NCBI RefSeq assembly: GCF_010727605.1
Contig: NZ_AP022568.1
Coordinates: forward strand, 3,906,001 to 3,970,000
DNA length: 64,000 bases
Direction of reading: 5' to 3'
From: Mycobacterium simiae
GTDB taxonomy: Bacteria; Actinomycetota; Actinomycetes; Mycobacteriales; Mycobacteriaceae
Shown: piece by piece, positions 1 to 8,014 of the stretch
Layout of the letters: each line of letters opens with the position of its first letter
How positions within the stretch are numbered: the first letter of the stretch is position 1
Translations under genes and position numbers: made by a program
Notes under the pieces: model-generated
Database searches by the model: none
The model's input: only the letters and a program-made list of their open reading frames with translations
What the model was told of the DNA's origin: nothing

Positions 1-542
1 TCCTCGACGCGCGGTTGCACGAAATCGGAACCGACGATTTGGTTTTGGGGCAGACGGACTCCGAGCGGGTGTTCGCATTGATCACCGGCTCGATTCGCGC
101 GGCGGGTGGCGACGTCTCGGCGGGCGTTACCGAGGCGATGACCTGGCTAGCGGCCAATGTGCCGATCTATGCGGTCAACGTGTTGCTGAGCACGGCCACG
201 GACATCTGGGCGCTGCGTTATCCCGGCACTCATCAGCTTTGCCTGCTGGATCGGCGTACCGACGGGGTCGACCCGCAATTCGACATGCGTACCAAGCGAA
301 TACACGCACAGTCCGCCGCGCTGTGCGACCGCGCCTCGGTGGTGTTGGCCACCGAGCCGATGAACGACGACCCGCGCTGGCGGTTGTTGCACCCCGGCGA
401 GCTGGTGCACGTCGACGGTGACCTGCAGATCAGCCGCACGATGATCCTGCCGGACCCGCCGCGGTATCTGCTGCGCCGGGAGGATCTCAGCGTGCCCGTC
501 GAAGATGCGCAACACGCGCTGGCGAACACCCGGAAGCTGTGA
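1..542 (+). CDS. Class II glutamine amidotransferase-like protein (5' truncated)
   Basis: The reading frame is open from the window edge (codons from base 3), so the N-terminus, where the catalytic Cys would lie, is missing. The visible 180 residues hold a G-Q-T-D-S-E-R segment near residue 15 that resembles the family's glutamine-site region, a long helical part, and a C-terminal LATEPM-type strand followed by a PGELVHVDGD segment. This fits the class II amidotransferase (YafJ/EgtC-like) fold and the position of Rv1061. The substrate is unknown. The stop codon abuts the patatin gene downstream, so the two are probably cotranscribed. Confidence 0.7.
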   Translation, partial: LDARLHEIGTDDLVLGQTDSERVFALITGSIRAAGGDVSAGVTEAMTWLAANVPIYAVNVLLSTATDIWALRYPGTHQLCLLDRRTDGVDPQFDMRTKRIHAQSAALCDRASVVLATEPMNDDPRWRLLHPGELVHVDGDLQISRTMILPDPPRYLLRREDLSVPVEDAQHALANTRKL

Positions 543-543
543 G

Positions 544-1413
544 GTGACCACCAGACGAGCGCTCGTGCTGGGCGGCGGTGGGATAGCCGGAATTGCTTGG
601 GAGACAGGTATTTTGCGGGGAATCGCGGACGAGTCGCCCGCCGCGGCGCGGCTGCTGCTGGACGCCGACGTGCTGATCGGAACGTCGGCGGGTTCGGCGG
701 TCGCTGCTCAGCTTGGCAGCGGCAGCACTCTGGAGACGTTGTTCGATCGGCAGGTCGGCGAGACCTCGAGTGAAATCGATTCCGGCGTCGACGTCGACAC
801 CATCACCGAACTGTTCCTGACCGCCCTGGGCGGACCCTACGATGAGTCGCAACCCCGGACACCCCAGCAGATGCAGCGCATCGGCGCGGTCGCGCTAAGC
901 ACCGCCACCGTTCCCGAGGCGATCCGCCGACGCGTGATCGAGGACCGCTTGCCGTCCCACGAGTGGCCGCAACGCGCGCTGCGCATCACCGCGATCGACA
1001 CCGCCACCGGAGAATTGGTGGTCTTCGACGCCGCATCCGGGGTCTCGCTCGTCGATGCGGTGGCAGCCAGTTGCGCGGTGCCGGGTGCGTGGCCGCCGGT
1101 GACGATCGGTGGCCGGCGGTACATGGACGGCGGGGTGGCCAGCTCGGTCAACGTGGGTGTCGCGCGGGACTGCGACGCGGTCGTCGTGCTGGTGCCCGCG
1201 GCCGCCGACGCGCCGTCGGCCTTCGGTGCCGGGCCTGCCGCCGAGATCGCGTCGTTCGAAGGCCGGGCCTTTGCCGTGTTCGCCGATACCGGTTCGCGCA
1301 AGGCGTTCGGGCCCAACCCGTTAGACCCGCGCTGCCGGGTCGACTCGGCCGAAGCCGGCCGGCAGCAGGGCCGTCGCGAGGCACCGGCCCTCGCCCGATT
1401 CCTGGGTGTCTGA
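544..1413 (+). CDS. Patatin-like phospholipase (Rv1062-like)
   Basis: Protein of 289 residues starting at a GTG one base after the upstream stop. The oxyanion glycine run GGGG lies at residues 10-13, the nucleophile elbow G-T-S-A-G at 46-50 (Ser48), and the dyad aspartate in a DGGV motif near residue 198. These form the Ser-Asp dyad of patatin acyl hydrolases, which usually act on phospholipids or other acyl lipids; the substrate here is not known. No signal peptide or membrane segment is evident. It converges, without any gap, on a second patatin gene on the other strand. Confidence 0.85.
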   Translation: MTTRRALVLGGGGIAGIAWETGILRGIADESPAAARLLLDADVLIGTSAGSAVAAQLGSGSTLETLFDRQVGETSSEIDSGVDVDTITELFLTALGGPYDESQPRTPQQMQRIGAVALSTATVPEAIRRRVIEDRLPSHEWPQRALRITAIDTATGELVVFDAASGVSLVDAVAASCAVPGAWPPVTIGGRRYMDGGVASSVNVGVARDCDAVVVLVPAAADAPSAFGAGPAAEIASFEGRAFAVFADTGSRKAFGPNPLDPRCRVDSAEAGRQQGRREAPALARFLGV

Positions 1414-2454
1414 TCAGCCCTCGATGGCGGGCGGCACGGGATCCTCGGTCGTGGCCTCGAGTGCGGCCAGCGCCCGGTCGGCCAGGACCCGGCCAATGTC
1501 GATCACCTCTGCGGCCCGGTGGAAATCCAGGCTCCGGCACGTCGAGCGCGGTACTTCAATCAACAGATCCGGCGGGTAGGCCGACAGCATGTGACGCGTG
1601 AGGGCGGACTGGGCGATGTCGAATGCCCGGTACATCACCTCGAAGCTGCCCAGCTTCGGGACCTCGAGCGCCTCGTCGACGGCATCGTGTTGGCCGGATG
1701 CCGACTCCTCGTCGGACCAGGTGTCCGCGCCGAACCGGCTCAGCACGGCGCGCGCGGTTGGCCGGTCGAGAAGCGAGCGCACCGCCGCGGCGTCGAGCAG
1801 CGCGGACGTGCTGCGCACCATCCGGTTCAGGAAGTCGGCGGTAGCGCCGGACTCCGGCTCGCGCTTGCCGATCACCTCGCTACCGCTGACGCCCACCGCG
1901 ATCGTCAGATCGGCGTTGACCGCGGCGAGCGGGGCCATCGGCAGCGGATCCAGGATGCCGCCGTCGGCGAGCAGGCGGCCGCCGACCTCGTGCGGAGCGA
2001 TCACCCCCGGGATTGCGATGGACGCCCGGATCGCCTCGTCGAGCGGGCCGTGCTGAAACCACACCGACTTGCCGGCCAGCAGATCGGTGGCGACCGCGGT
2101 GTAGGGAATCGGCAGTTCGTCGATGGTGACCTCGCCGAGGATGTCGCGCACCGCTTCCAGGATCTTCTCGGCGCGCATCACCCCGGCCGCGGTGATCGAC
2201 GGGTCAAGCAGCCGCAGGATGGTCCGTTGCGTCAGCGACTTGGCCCAGTCGGCGAACTCGTCGAGCCGTCCGGCGGCCTGCAGGCCGCCGATCATCGCCC
2301 CCATCGAGGAGCCGGTGATTCCCACGATCTCGAAGCCGCGGGCCCGCAGCGCCTCGATCACTCCGATGTGCGCATAGCCGCGCGCGCCCCCGCTACCCAG
2401 TGCCAGCGCCACCCGGGTCGGTGCGGAACGACGCGCAACGGTTTCGCCGGACAC
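1414..2454 (-). CDS. Patatin-like phospholipase, RssA/NTE type (Rv1063c-like)
   Basis: Protein of 346 residues. Glycine-rich oxyanion motif GSGGARG at residues 20-26, nucleophile elbow GSSMG at 48-52 (Ser50) and an ADGGI dyad motif near residue 168 define an intact patatin domain. The remaining ~100 residues carry helices and end in a charged tail. It resembles the bacterial NTE-like patatins more than the adjacent patatin on the plus strand does, so the pair does not look like a recent duplication. The stop codons of the two genes are adjacent, leaving no room for a separate terminator. Confidence 0.88.
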   Translation of the reverse strand: MSGETVARRSAPTRVALALGSGGARGYAHIGVIEALRARGFEIVGITGSSMGAMIGGLQAAGRLDEFADWAKSLTQRTILRLLDPSITAAGVMRAEKILEAVRDILGEVTIDELPIPYTAVATDLLAGKSVWFQHGPLDEAIRASIAIPGVIAPHEVGGRLLADGGILDPLPMAPLAAVNADLTIAVGVSGSEVIGKREPESGATADFLNRMVRSTSALLDAAAVRSLLDRPTARAVLSRFGADTWSDEESASGQHDAVDEALEVPKLGSFEVMYRAFDIAQSALTRHMLSAYPPDLLIEVPRSTCRSLDFHRAAEVIDIGRVLADRALAALEATTEDPVPPAIEG

Positions 2455-2557
2455 CCCTACATTTTGCCGGGTGATGAGGGCCCGCGCCGGGCCGGGGTGG
2501 CAGTTTTTTCACCCGTGATCGCAACTGCGGCGAGCCGCGGAGCAAGCGCTTCCGCCG

Positions 2558-3013
2558 CTAATCGCACTCGTTGTCGGCGGCCGCGCGCACGGCGGTGATC
2601 ACCGCCGCCTGCCGCGCCGGCGTCAGGTCCGACCACCGCGTGTTCCAGGTGCCCGCCGTGCTCGTCGATGTGGTCTGCAGCATCGCCAGGTACGGCTCGA
2701 ACAGGGATTCACCGGGCCTGTGATGAGCGTCCATCCACACCTTCGCGGCGTGACAGGCCTGGTAGTACTCCTCTTCGGTCGACTCCGCGGGGACGTCGAC
2801 CCGAGTGGTCACGCCGGCGGGGGACAGGCCGACCGCTCCGACAGGAGCCGGTGCCGGGCCGGTCGGTCCCGGCGACGTTCGCGTCGGCGACGACGTGGTT
2901 TTGCCGCCGGGCGCACCGCCGGACGAGCATCCCGCGACGCCGGGCGACACCGCACAACCGGCCGCCACTATCAGGGCGCCCCACCGCAGGGGGCGATCGC
3001 TGCGCCACCGCAC
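2558..3013 (-). CDS. lpqV: Lipoprotein LpqV
   Basis: Protein of 151 residues. A basic N-terminus and hydrophobic stretch run into a lipobox ending G-V-A-G-C near residue 29, followed by a Ser/Gly/Pro-rich linker and a compact C-terminal domain with a conserved-looking YYQACHAAKVWMD segment. It is therefore a predicted membrane-anchored lipoprotein of unknown function, matching LpqV in position and architecture. The GTG start was chosen because a TAGATT hexamer (3021-3026, minus strand) sits 7 bases upstream, giving a leaderless mRNA. Longer in-frame extensions would run through the divergent cysteine dioxygenase gene and were rejected. Confidence 0.8.
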   Translation of the reverse strand: MRWRSDRPLRWGALIVAAGCAVSPGVAGCSSGGAPGGKTTSSPTRTSPGPTGPAPAPVGAVGLSPAGVTTRVDVPAESTEEEYYQACHAAKVWMDAHHRPGESLFEPYLAMLQTTSTSTAGTWNTRWSDLTPARQAAVITAVRAAADNECD

Positions 3014-3020
3014 AGCACTC

Positions 3021-3026
3021 AATCTA
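3021..3026 (-). promoter_or_regulatory. Predicted -10 hexamer of lpqV
   Basis: TAGATT read on the minus strand matches TANNNT and places +1 at about 3014, next to the GTG start of lpqV. The opposing leader-ORF promoter lies only a few bases away, so the two divergent transcripts would share one short promoter region. Confidence 0.5.
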
Positions 3027-3042
3027 TGCAACACTGGCTGCC

Positions 3043-3084
3043 GTGATGGAGCTCTTCGGATTTTGCGAGTGTTGTCGGCCCTGA
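3043..3084 (+). CDS. Cys-rich leader ORF (candidate cysteine attenuator)
   Basis: A 13-codon ORF (GTG at 3043, ATG at 3046 in frame) encodes a peptide ending F-C-E-C-C-R-P. Three of the last six residues are cysteine, using codons TGC, TGT, TGT. A weak hexamer AACACT (3030-3035) would give +1 at about 3042, so the ORF is probably leaderless. Its stop lies 43 bases before the cysteine dioxygenase start. Leaderless polycysteine short ORFs are known in mycobacteria to attenuate downstream sulfur genes in response to cysteine supply. The role here is inferred from Cys content and from the neighbour's substrate. Confidence 0.6.
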   Translation: MMELFGFCECCRP

Positions 3085-3127
3085 CGCGCCGCTGCTTGTC
3101 CGATCCGTCTCCCTGGAGCGTTCTCAC

Positions 3128-3727
3128 ATGTCTTTCCCTGTCGCCCGCTCTGCCGTGTTGCGTCCACCCACCTCCGCGTCGCCCTCGGCCGGGCCCACGG
3201 CGTTGCGAGTGCCTGACCTGCTGCACGCCACCGACCAGGCCGCCGACGACGTGCTCAGCGGACGCTGCGATCACCTGCTGCCCGCCGGGGGCATTCCGGA
3301 GTCGCAGCGCTGGTACGCCCGCATCCACGGCGACGACGAACTGGACGTCTGGTTGATCAGCTGGGTGCCCGGTCACGCGACCGAACTGCACGACCACGGC
3401 GGGTCGCTGGGTGCGCTGACCGTCGTGTCCGGCTCGCTCAACGAATTCCGTTGGGACGGAAGCAAACTGCGTCGCCGCCGGCTGGATGCCGGGGATCAGG
3501 CCGGGTTTCCACTGGGCTGGGTGCACGACGTGGTGTGGGCGCCCCGGCCCGTCCCCAGGCCGCTGTCCGGATCCGCGCCGACGATCGGTGCGCCGGCGGC
3601 ACCGACGCTGAGCGTGCACGCGTACTCACCGCCGCTGAGCGCGATGTCCTACTACGAAGTCACCGGCCGCAACCGGCTGCGTCGCCGACGCACCGAACTG
3701 ACCGACCAACCGGAGGGTGCGCGGTGA
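3128..3727 (+). CDS. Cysteine dioxygenase family protein (Rv1065-like)
   Basis: Protein of 199 residues with a cupin fold. The iron-binding set H-D-H (His88, His90) and a third His at 133 (WVHD) match type I cysteine dioxygenases, which oxidise cysteine to cysteine sulfinate with O2. A tyrosine pair near residue 177 (SYYEV) may correspond to the active-site Tyr. The first ~25 residues are Pro/Ser-rich and look disordered. It overlaps the rhodanese gene by GTGA, so the two are translationally coupled, and a Cys-rich leader ORF precedes it. Thiol dioxygenases acting on other substrates share this fold, so cysteine as substrate is likely but not proven. Confidence 0.82.
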   Translation: MSFPVARSAVLRPPTSASPSAGPTALRVPDLLHATDQAADDVLSGRCDHLLPAGGIPESQRWYARIHGDDELDVWLISWVPGHATELHDHGGSLGALTVVSGSLNEFRWDGSKLRRRRLDAGDQAGFPLGWVHDVVWAPRPVPRPLSGSAPTIGAPAAPTLSVHAYSPPLSAMSYYEVTGRNRLRRRRTELTDQPEGAR

Positions 3728-4221
3728 GCCGGATCGACGTGGTCCTGAGGTCCGCCCGGCGTCGTTTGTGTCGGTTGCCGGCCGCCGAGGTTCCCGACGC
3801 GGTCCGAGGTGGGGCGGTGCTCGTCGACATCCGGCCGCACGCGCAGCGAAGCAGTGAGGGCGAGGTACCGGGTGCCCTGGTCGTCGAGCGCAACGTCCTG
3901 GAATGGCGCTGCGACCCGACCAGCGATGCCCGGCTGCCGCAGGCCGTCGGCGACGATGTCGAATGGGTGATCCTGTGCTCGGAGGGCTACACCTCGAGCC
4001 TGGCCGCGGCCGCGCTGCTGGACATCGGTCTGCACCGCGCCACCGACGTCGTTGGCGGCTACCGGGCGCTGGCCGAGGTCGGGGTGCTCACCGAACTCGC
4101 CCAGCTCGCCGCTACTCAGTCGTTGGCATGGAGCAACGGGCGCAGCCGTGCGGTCTTCTCCGGCGTCCAGCCCGGTGGCGACAGCACCGCGGCCCAGCCG
4201 TCGGCCACGTCGGCGACGTAG
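3724..4221 (+). CDS. Rhodanese-like sulfurtransferase (Rv1066-like)
   Basis: Protein of 165 residues with one rhodanese domain: VDIRP at ~34-38, and the active-site loop C-S-E-G-Y-T with Cys85. It would move sulfane sulfur to a thiophilic acceptor. The GTG start overlaps the TGA of the cysteine dioxygenase gene, so the pair probably forms a cysteine-sulfur handling operon. The last ~35 residues are low complexity (Ser/Thr/Ala) and overlap the 3' end of the convergent hydrolase gene by 106 bases. As I recall it, the M. tuberculosis homolog is shorter, so this tail may be a recent extension. Confidence 0.82.
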   Translation: MSRIDVVLRSARRRLCRLPAAEVPDAVRGGAVLVDIRPHAQRSSEGEVPGALVVERNVLEWRCDPTSDARLPQAVGDDVEWVILCSEGYTSSLAAAALLDIGLHRATDVVGGYRALAEVGVLTELAQLAATQSLAWSNGRSRAVFSGVQPGGDSTAAQPSATSAT

Positions 4222-5873
4222 CGGTGACCGTGCCCGTCGGGCACATCCACGGCCACGGCCATATCCGCGGACACCTGCAGAAATGTCACCACCGGAATCC
4301 ACCGCGTCTGCGGCAGCACGTCATAGCCCCGCCGTTCGCGCAGCCAATCCGGCTTGGCGAACAGCAGATCGGGCGTCCACCACGCGATGGGGTCGGAGGC
4401 GTGCTGCAGATACACCACCCGCGGCGTACCCCACGGCTTCCTAGGGCGATCCAAATTGCTTGGCCGAGCGACGAACCGGGCATTGCTGCCGTCGTTATAG
4501 ATGGGCAGCCACTCCGGTGACCCGGCGTCGCGGGTGGAGGTCAGGTCCTTCCAAATTGTGTTGTTGAATGTCGGTCCGCTGAACAGCGCGCCGTCGGTGC
4601 GGGCCAACACGTTGTTGAGGCTCATGAACGGCGCCTCGCCGCCGAACGACCCCAGGCTCTCGCCGAACACAACGAGTTTGGGCCGCTGCGCCTCGGGCAG
4701 CTGCCGCACCAGTTTGTCGACGGCCTCGAACAGCGCCTGCCCGGCGTGCCGCGCGTTCTCCTTGTCCACCAGGAAGGACAGCCAACTCGGTAGGAACGAG
4801 TACTGCATGCTGACGATCGCGGTGTTGCCGTTGTACATGTATTCCAGCGCCGAGGCTTCCGCTTCGTTGATCCAACCCGTTCCGGTGGTGGTGGCGACGG
4901 CCACGACGGCGCGTTGCAGCCCGCCGGCTCGCTGCAGTTCGCGCGCGGCCAGCTCGGCGGTCGCCGTGATGCCGTCGGCGGAATTGAGTCCGGCGTAGGC
5001 GCGGATCGGTGGGGTGGCGGGCGCGCCGTTGAAGCGGGTGAGGTCATCGATTTTGGGGCCGCCGTTGACGAAGATGCGGCCCTGGTGGCCCAGGGATTCC
5101 CACGACACCAGCGACTGCGGGCCGCCGGATTGCAGCGGCGTGCTCGGGGGACGGGTATCCGGGTTCATTTCGTTGTTGACCGCGGCGAACGTGTTGTTCA
5201 TCGTGCGCATCGCGAACTTGATGACCACACCATTGAGCAGCGCGATGCTCAGCACTACCAGCAGGGTCACCACGATGGTGGCCGAGACGCGGAACGGTGC
5301 AATCCGATCCAGTTGCCGCACAAGGAAACTGAACAGGATGCGGATGGCCTGCCCAATCTCGACAATGGTGAACAGCACGATGATCGACAATCCGGCCGCG
5401 ATCGGATAGTCGTACCACTTGAGGTGTTCGACGCCCATCAGGTCGCGCACGTCGTCTTGCCAGACGTGGAACCAGATCGCCATCAGCACCATGCCGACCG
5501 CGCCGATCGGCATCAGCACCTTCCATGCCCAGCGCGGAGGTGGTGGGCTGGATTCCTTGGAGCGCATGTACCGGACCAGCCAGACGGAGAAAACGCCCAG
5601 CCCGTAGCCGATGGCACCGGAGATGCCGCTGACCAGCCCTTGGAACAGCGCGCCGCGCGGGAGCAGGGACGGCGTCATCGAGAACCAGATGAAGATCAGC
5701 CCGACCGTGGTGCCGGTGAAGGTGTAGTGGCGAACCCAAAACGGCTTTGTCGCAATGTCCGTCACGTCTTCGGCCTCATCGGCCGTGAGAATGTCCGGGA
5801 CCGCTTCGGCTTTGGTCGCCACGCCGACGTCTGAGTCGCCGTGCGTGCCGGTCGCCGAACCCGCTTCGGTCAC
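4116..5873 (-). CDS. Membrane-anchored alpha/beta-hydrolase (Rv1069c-like, Abhydrolase_9 family)
   Basis: Protein of 585 residues. An acidic N-terminal tail (~45 residues) is followed by about four to five hydrophobic segments up to residue ~230, then a hydrolase domain with nucleophile elbow G-E-S-L-G-S near residue 407. This two-part architecture is that of the actinobacterial Abhydrolase_9 family (formerly DUF2319). The catalytic part probably faces the cell exterior or membrane surface; the substrate is unknown. It lies 9 bases downstream of echA8 in an echA9-echA8-hydrolase run. Its 3' end overlaps the convergent rhodanese gene by 106 bases. Confidence 0.82.
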   Translation of the reverse strand: MTEAGSATGTHGDSDVGVATKAEAVPDILTADEAEDVTDIATKPFWVRHYTFTGTTVGLIFIWFSMTPSLLPRGALFQGLVSGISGAIGYGLGVFSVWLVRYMRSKESSPPPPRWAWKVLMPIGAVGMVLMAIWFHVWQDDVRDLMGVEHLKWYDYPIAAGLSIIVLFTIVEIGQAIRILFSFLVRQLDRIAPFRVSATIVVTLLVVLSIALLNGVVIKFAMRTMNNTFAAVNNEMNPDTRPPSTPLQSGGPQSLVSWESLGHQGRIFVNGGPKIDDLTRFNGAPATPPIRAYAGLNSADGITATAELAARELQRAGGLQRAVVAVATTTGTGWINEAEASALEYMYNGNTAIVSMQYSFLPSWLSFLVDKENARHAGQALFEAVDKLVRQLPEAQRPKLVVFGESLGSFGGEAPFMSLNNVLARTDGALFSGPTFNNTIWKDLTSTRDAGSPEWLPIYNDGSNARFVARPSNLDRPRKPWGTPRVVYLQHASDPIAWWTPDLLFAKPDWLRERRGYDVLPQTRWIPVVTFLQVSADMAVAVDVPDGHGHRYVADVADGWAAVLSPPGWTPEKTARLRPLLHAND

Positions 5874-5882
5874 GAAGGTAGT

Positions 5883-6677
5883 TTAGCGGTGGGTGAAATT
5901 GGGGGCGCGCTTCTCGACGAAGGCCGTCATACCCTCGGACTGATCGGCGGTCGCGAAAGTCGAATGGAACAGCCGACGTTCGTAGAGCAGCCCCTCAGCC
6001 AGGGTGGATTCGAAGGCGCGGTTGACGGCTTCTTTGGCCATCCGGGCCGCCGACAGCGACATCTGCGAAATGGTGGTCGCGACCGCCTTCGCCTCGGTCA
6101 GCAGGTCGTCGGCCGGCACCACCCGTGAAACCAGGCCGCTGCGTTCGGCTTCCTCGGCCCCGATCGTGCGGCCGGTCAGGATCAGGTCCATCGCCTTGGC
6201 CTTGCCGATGGCCCGGGTAAGCCGCTGGGAGCCACCCATTCCGGGCAGCACGCCGAGTTTGATCTCGGGCTGGCCGAACTTTGCGGTGTCGGCCGCGATC
6301 AACAGGTCGCACATCATCGCGAGCTCGCAGCCCCCGCCAAGCGCGTGCCCCGCGACCGCGGCAATCGTCGGGGTGCGGACCTCGGCCAATCTGTGCCAGG
6401 CGGCGAAGAAGTCGGCGCCGAACGCATCGGCGAATGTCAGGCCGGCCATCTCCTTGATGTCGGCCCCGGCGGCGAATGCTCGGGCCGAGCCGGTGATGAT
6501 GATCGCGCCGATTCCCGGGTCCCGATCGAATTGTGTCGCCGCACTGGTGACTTCGTTCATCACCTGGGTATTGAGCGCGTTGAGCGCTTGCGGCCGGTTC
6601 AGCGTGATGATGCCGACCCGCTGATCACGCTCGACCAGGATGGTTTCGTAGCTTGTCTCGCTGGTTGTCTCGCTCAC
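5883..6677 (-). CDS. echA8: Enoyl-CoA hydratase EchA8
   Basis: Protein of 264 residues, the usual crotonase length. It has the N-terminal LNRP motif near residue 24, the oxyanion-hole AAGADIKEM segment near 68-76, and [11 protein letters not shown] near 118 with the two catalytic glutamates in the GGGCE and PEI(K)LG regions. It hydrates trans-2-enoyl-CoA in beta-oxidation in the cytosol. It lies 12 bases downstream of echA9 and 9 bases upstream of a membrane hydrolase, consistent with one transcript. A short N-terminal repeat (SETTSET) precedes the fold and may be dispensable. Confidence 0.92.
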   Translation of the reverse strand: MSETTSETSYETILVERDQRVGIITLNRPQALNALNTQVMNEVTSAATQFDRDPGIGAIIITGSARAFAAGADIKEMAGLTFADAFGADFFAAWHRLAEVRTPTIAAVAGHALGGGCELAMMCDLLIAADTAKFGQPEIKLGVLPGMGGSQRLTRAIGKAKAMDLILTGRTIGAEEAERSGLVSRVVPADDLLTEAKAVATTISQMSLSAARMAKEAVNRAFESTLAEGLLYERRLFHSTFATADQSEGMTAFVEKRAPNFTHR

Positions 6678-6689
6678 CGAACCGCCTTT

Positions 6690-7739
6690 CTAGAAACTTA
6701 AGTCGTCGTCGACCGGCGCAAAGTACGCGTCGATGTCGGCCGCGGTGACCGCGGCAAGGTTCGGCGGCGACCACTTCGGATCGCGATCCTTGTCGATGAT
6801 CTGCGCCCGAATTCCTTCTACCAGATCGTGTGAGCGCGCAGCGGCCGAGGACAGCCGATAGTCCTGCACCAGAACGTCTTCCAGCGTTTCCATCTTCGCG
6901 GCCCGGCGTATCGCCTGTAGCGTCACCGACACAGCGATGGGGGAGCGGGAGGCAATCAGCTCGGCGGCGTCGTGTGCCGCACTCACATCGTGAGCGCGCA
7001 GCGCGGCGATGATGTCCTCGACGGTCTCACCAGCAAAGCACTCGTCGATCCAATGCTGTTGCGCAGCAAGCTCACTGGCCGGCGGTTCGACGGCGTGGAC
7101 GGCCAGTGCCCCGTCGATCCCATCGTCGATGATCTTCGTGGTGAATGCGCCGAGTTGGTCATGCGGTACGAAGTGGTCGGCGAAGCCCAGCGCGATGGCG
7201 TCGGCCCCGGAGAACGGTGCCCCGGTCAAGGCGGCGTACAGCCCCAGCGCTCCGGGCGCCCGGGACAGCAGGTAGGCGCCGCCGACGTCGGGAACGAACC
7301 CGATGCCCACCTCGGGCATCGCGATCTTCGAGGTTTCGGTCACCACCCGGACGCTGGCGTGCGCGCTGACACCGACGCCGCCGCCCATCACGATGCCATC
7401 CATCAACGCCACATACGGCTTGGCATACCGGCCAATCTGAGCGTTGAGCAGGTATTCCTCCCGCCAGAATTTGCGGACCTCGACGCCATCCCGGCGCGCG
7501 CTGTGGTAGACGGCGACCACGTCGCCGCCGGCACACAGCCCGCGCTCGCCGGCCCCGCAGAGCACAACCGCGCGCACCGCGTCGTCGTCTTCCCAACGGG
7601 CCAGCAGCGGGCGCAGCGTCTCGACCATCGACTGGGTGAGCGAGTTGATCGCCTTCGGGCGGTTCAGCGTGATCAGGCCGATGCCGTTGTCGACACGGGT
7701 CAAAATCTCCGCGGTCTCGCCGCCGGACCCGTCGGTCAC
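6690..7739 (-). CDS. echA9: Enoyl-CoA hydratase/isomerase family protein EchA9 (3-hydroxyisobutyryl-CoA hydrolase type)
   Basis: About 349 residues. Crotonase landmarks are present: LNRPKAINSL near the N-terminus, AGGDV in the oxyanion region and MGGGVG, followed by PEVGIGFVPDVGG. The ~350-residue length and the PKWSP segment near the C-terminus are typical of 3-hydroxyisobutyryl-CoA hydrolases of valine catabolism rather than of plain hydratases, so the Ech name may understate its role. GTG codons at 7739, 7751 and 7763 are all in frame; 7739 best fits the spacing from an AGGAGG at about 7754-7759. It heads the echA9-echA8-hydrolase gene run. Confidence 0.87.
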   Translation of the reverse strand: MTDGSGGETAEILTRVDNGIGLITLNRPKAINSLTQSMVETLRPLLARWEDDDAVRAVVLCGAGERGLCAGGDVVAVYHSARRDGVEVRKFWREEYLLNAQIGRYAKPYVALMDGIVMGGGVGVSAHASVRVVTETSKIAMPEVGIGFVPDVGGAYLLSRAPGALGLYAALTGAPFSGADAIALGFADHFVPHDQLGAFTTKIIDDGIDGALAVHAVEPPASELAAQQHWIDECFAGETVEDIIAALRAHDVSAAHDAAELIASRSPIAVSVTLQAIRRAAKMETLEDVLVQDYRLSSAAARSHDLVEGIRAQIIDKDRDPKWSPPNLAAVTAADIDAYFAPVDDDLSF

Positions 7740-8014
7740 GCCTGCTGTCACGCCTCCTGCCACGCCGGAGCCTCCCTTTGCCGGAATCCCTGCCCGCAGG
7801 GCGGCTCGCCGCTCCCGCAGGCCTTGCTCAGCAATCTAGAGCGTGACTACGGGAGCAACACTCGCGGGTAAGGATTATGTATGAGCCGGCGACAGCGGCC
7901 GAACCCGGAGATACGCTGAAGAACACCAGCTCCGCTGGGAACTCGGGAAAACGGCTGATCGTTGAGTAGGTGTTCGCACAGCTCGAAGCCACAGTCTTAG
8001 GAGAGGAACCGACG

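Noticed and set aside
1519..2598. A long plus-strand ORF opposite the second patatin gene
   Set aside because: It is the antisense shadow of a GC-rich gene; its protein is Arg/His/Gln/Asp-rich with no motif, while the minus strand encodes a complete patatin.
7970..8014. An upstream start for the Bax-inhibitor-like gene
   Set aside because: The strong ribosome site AGGAGAGG lies inside that extension and is correctly spaced for the GTG at 8015.
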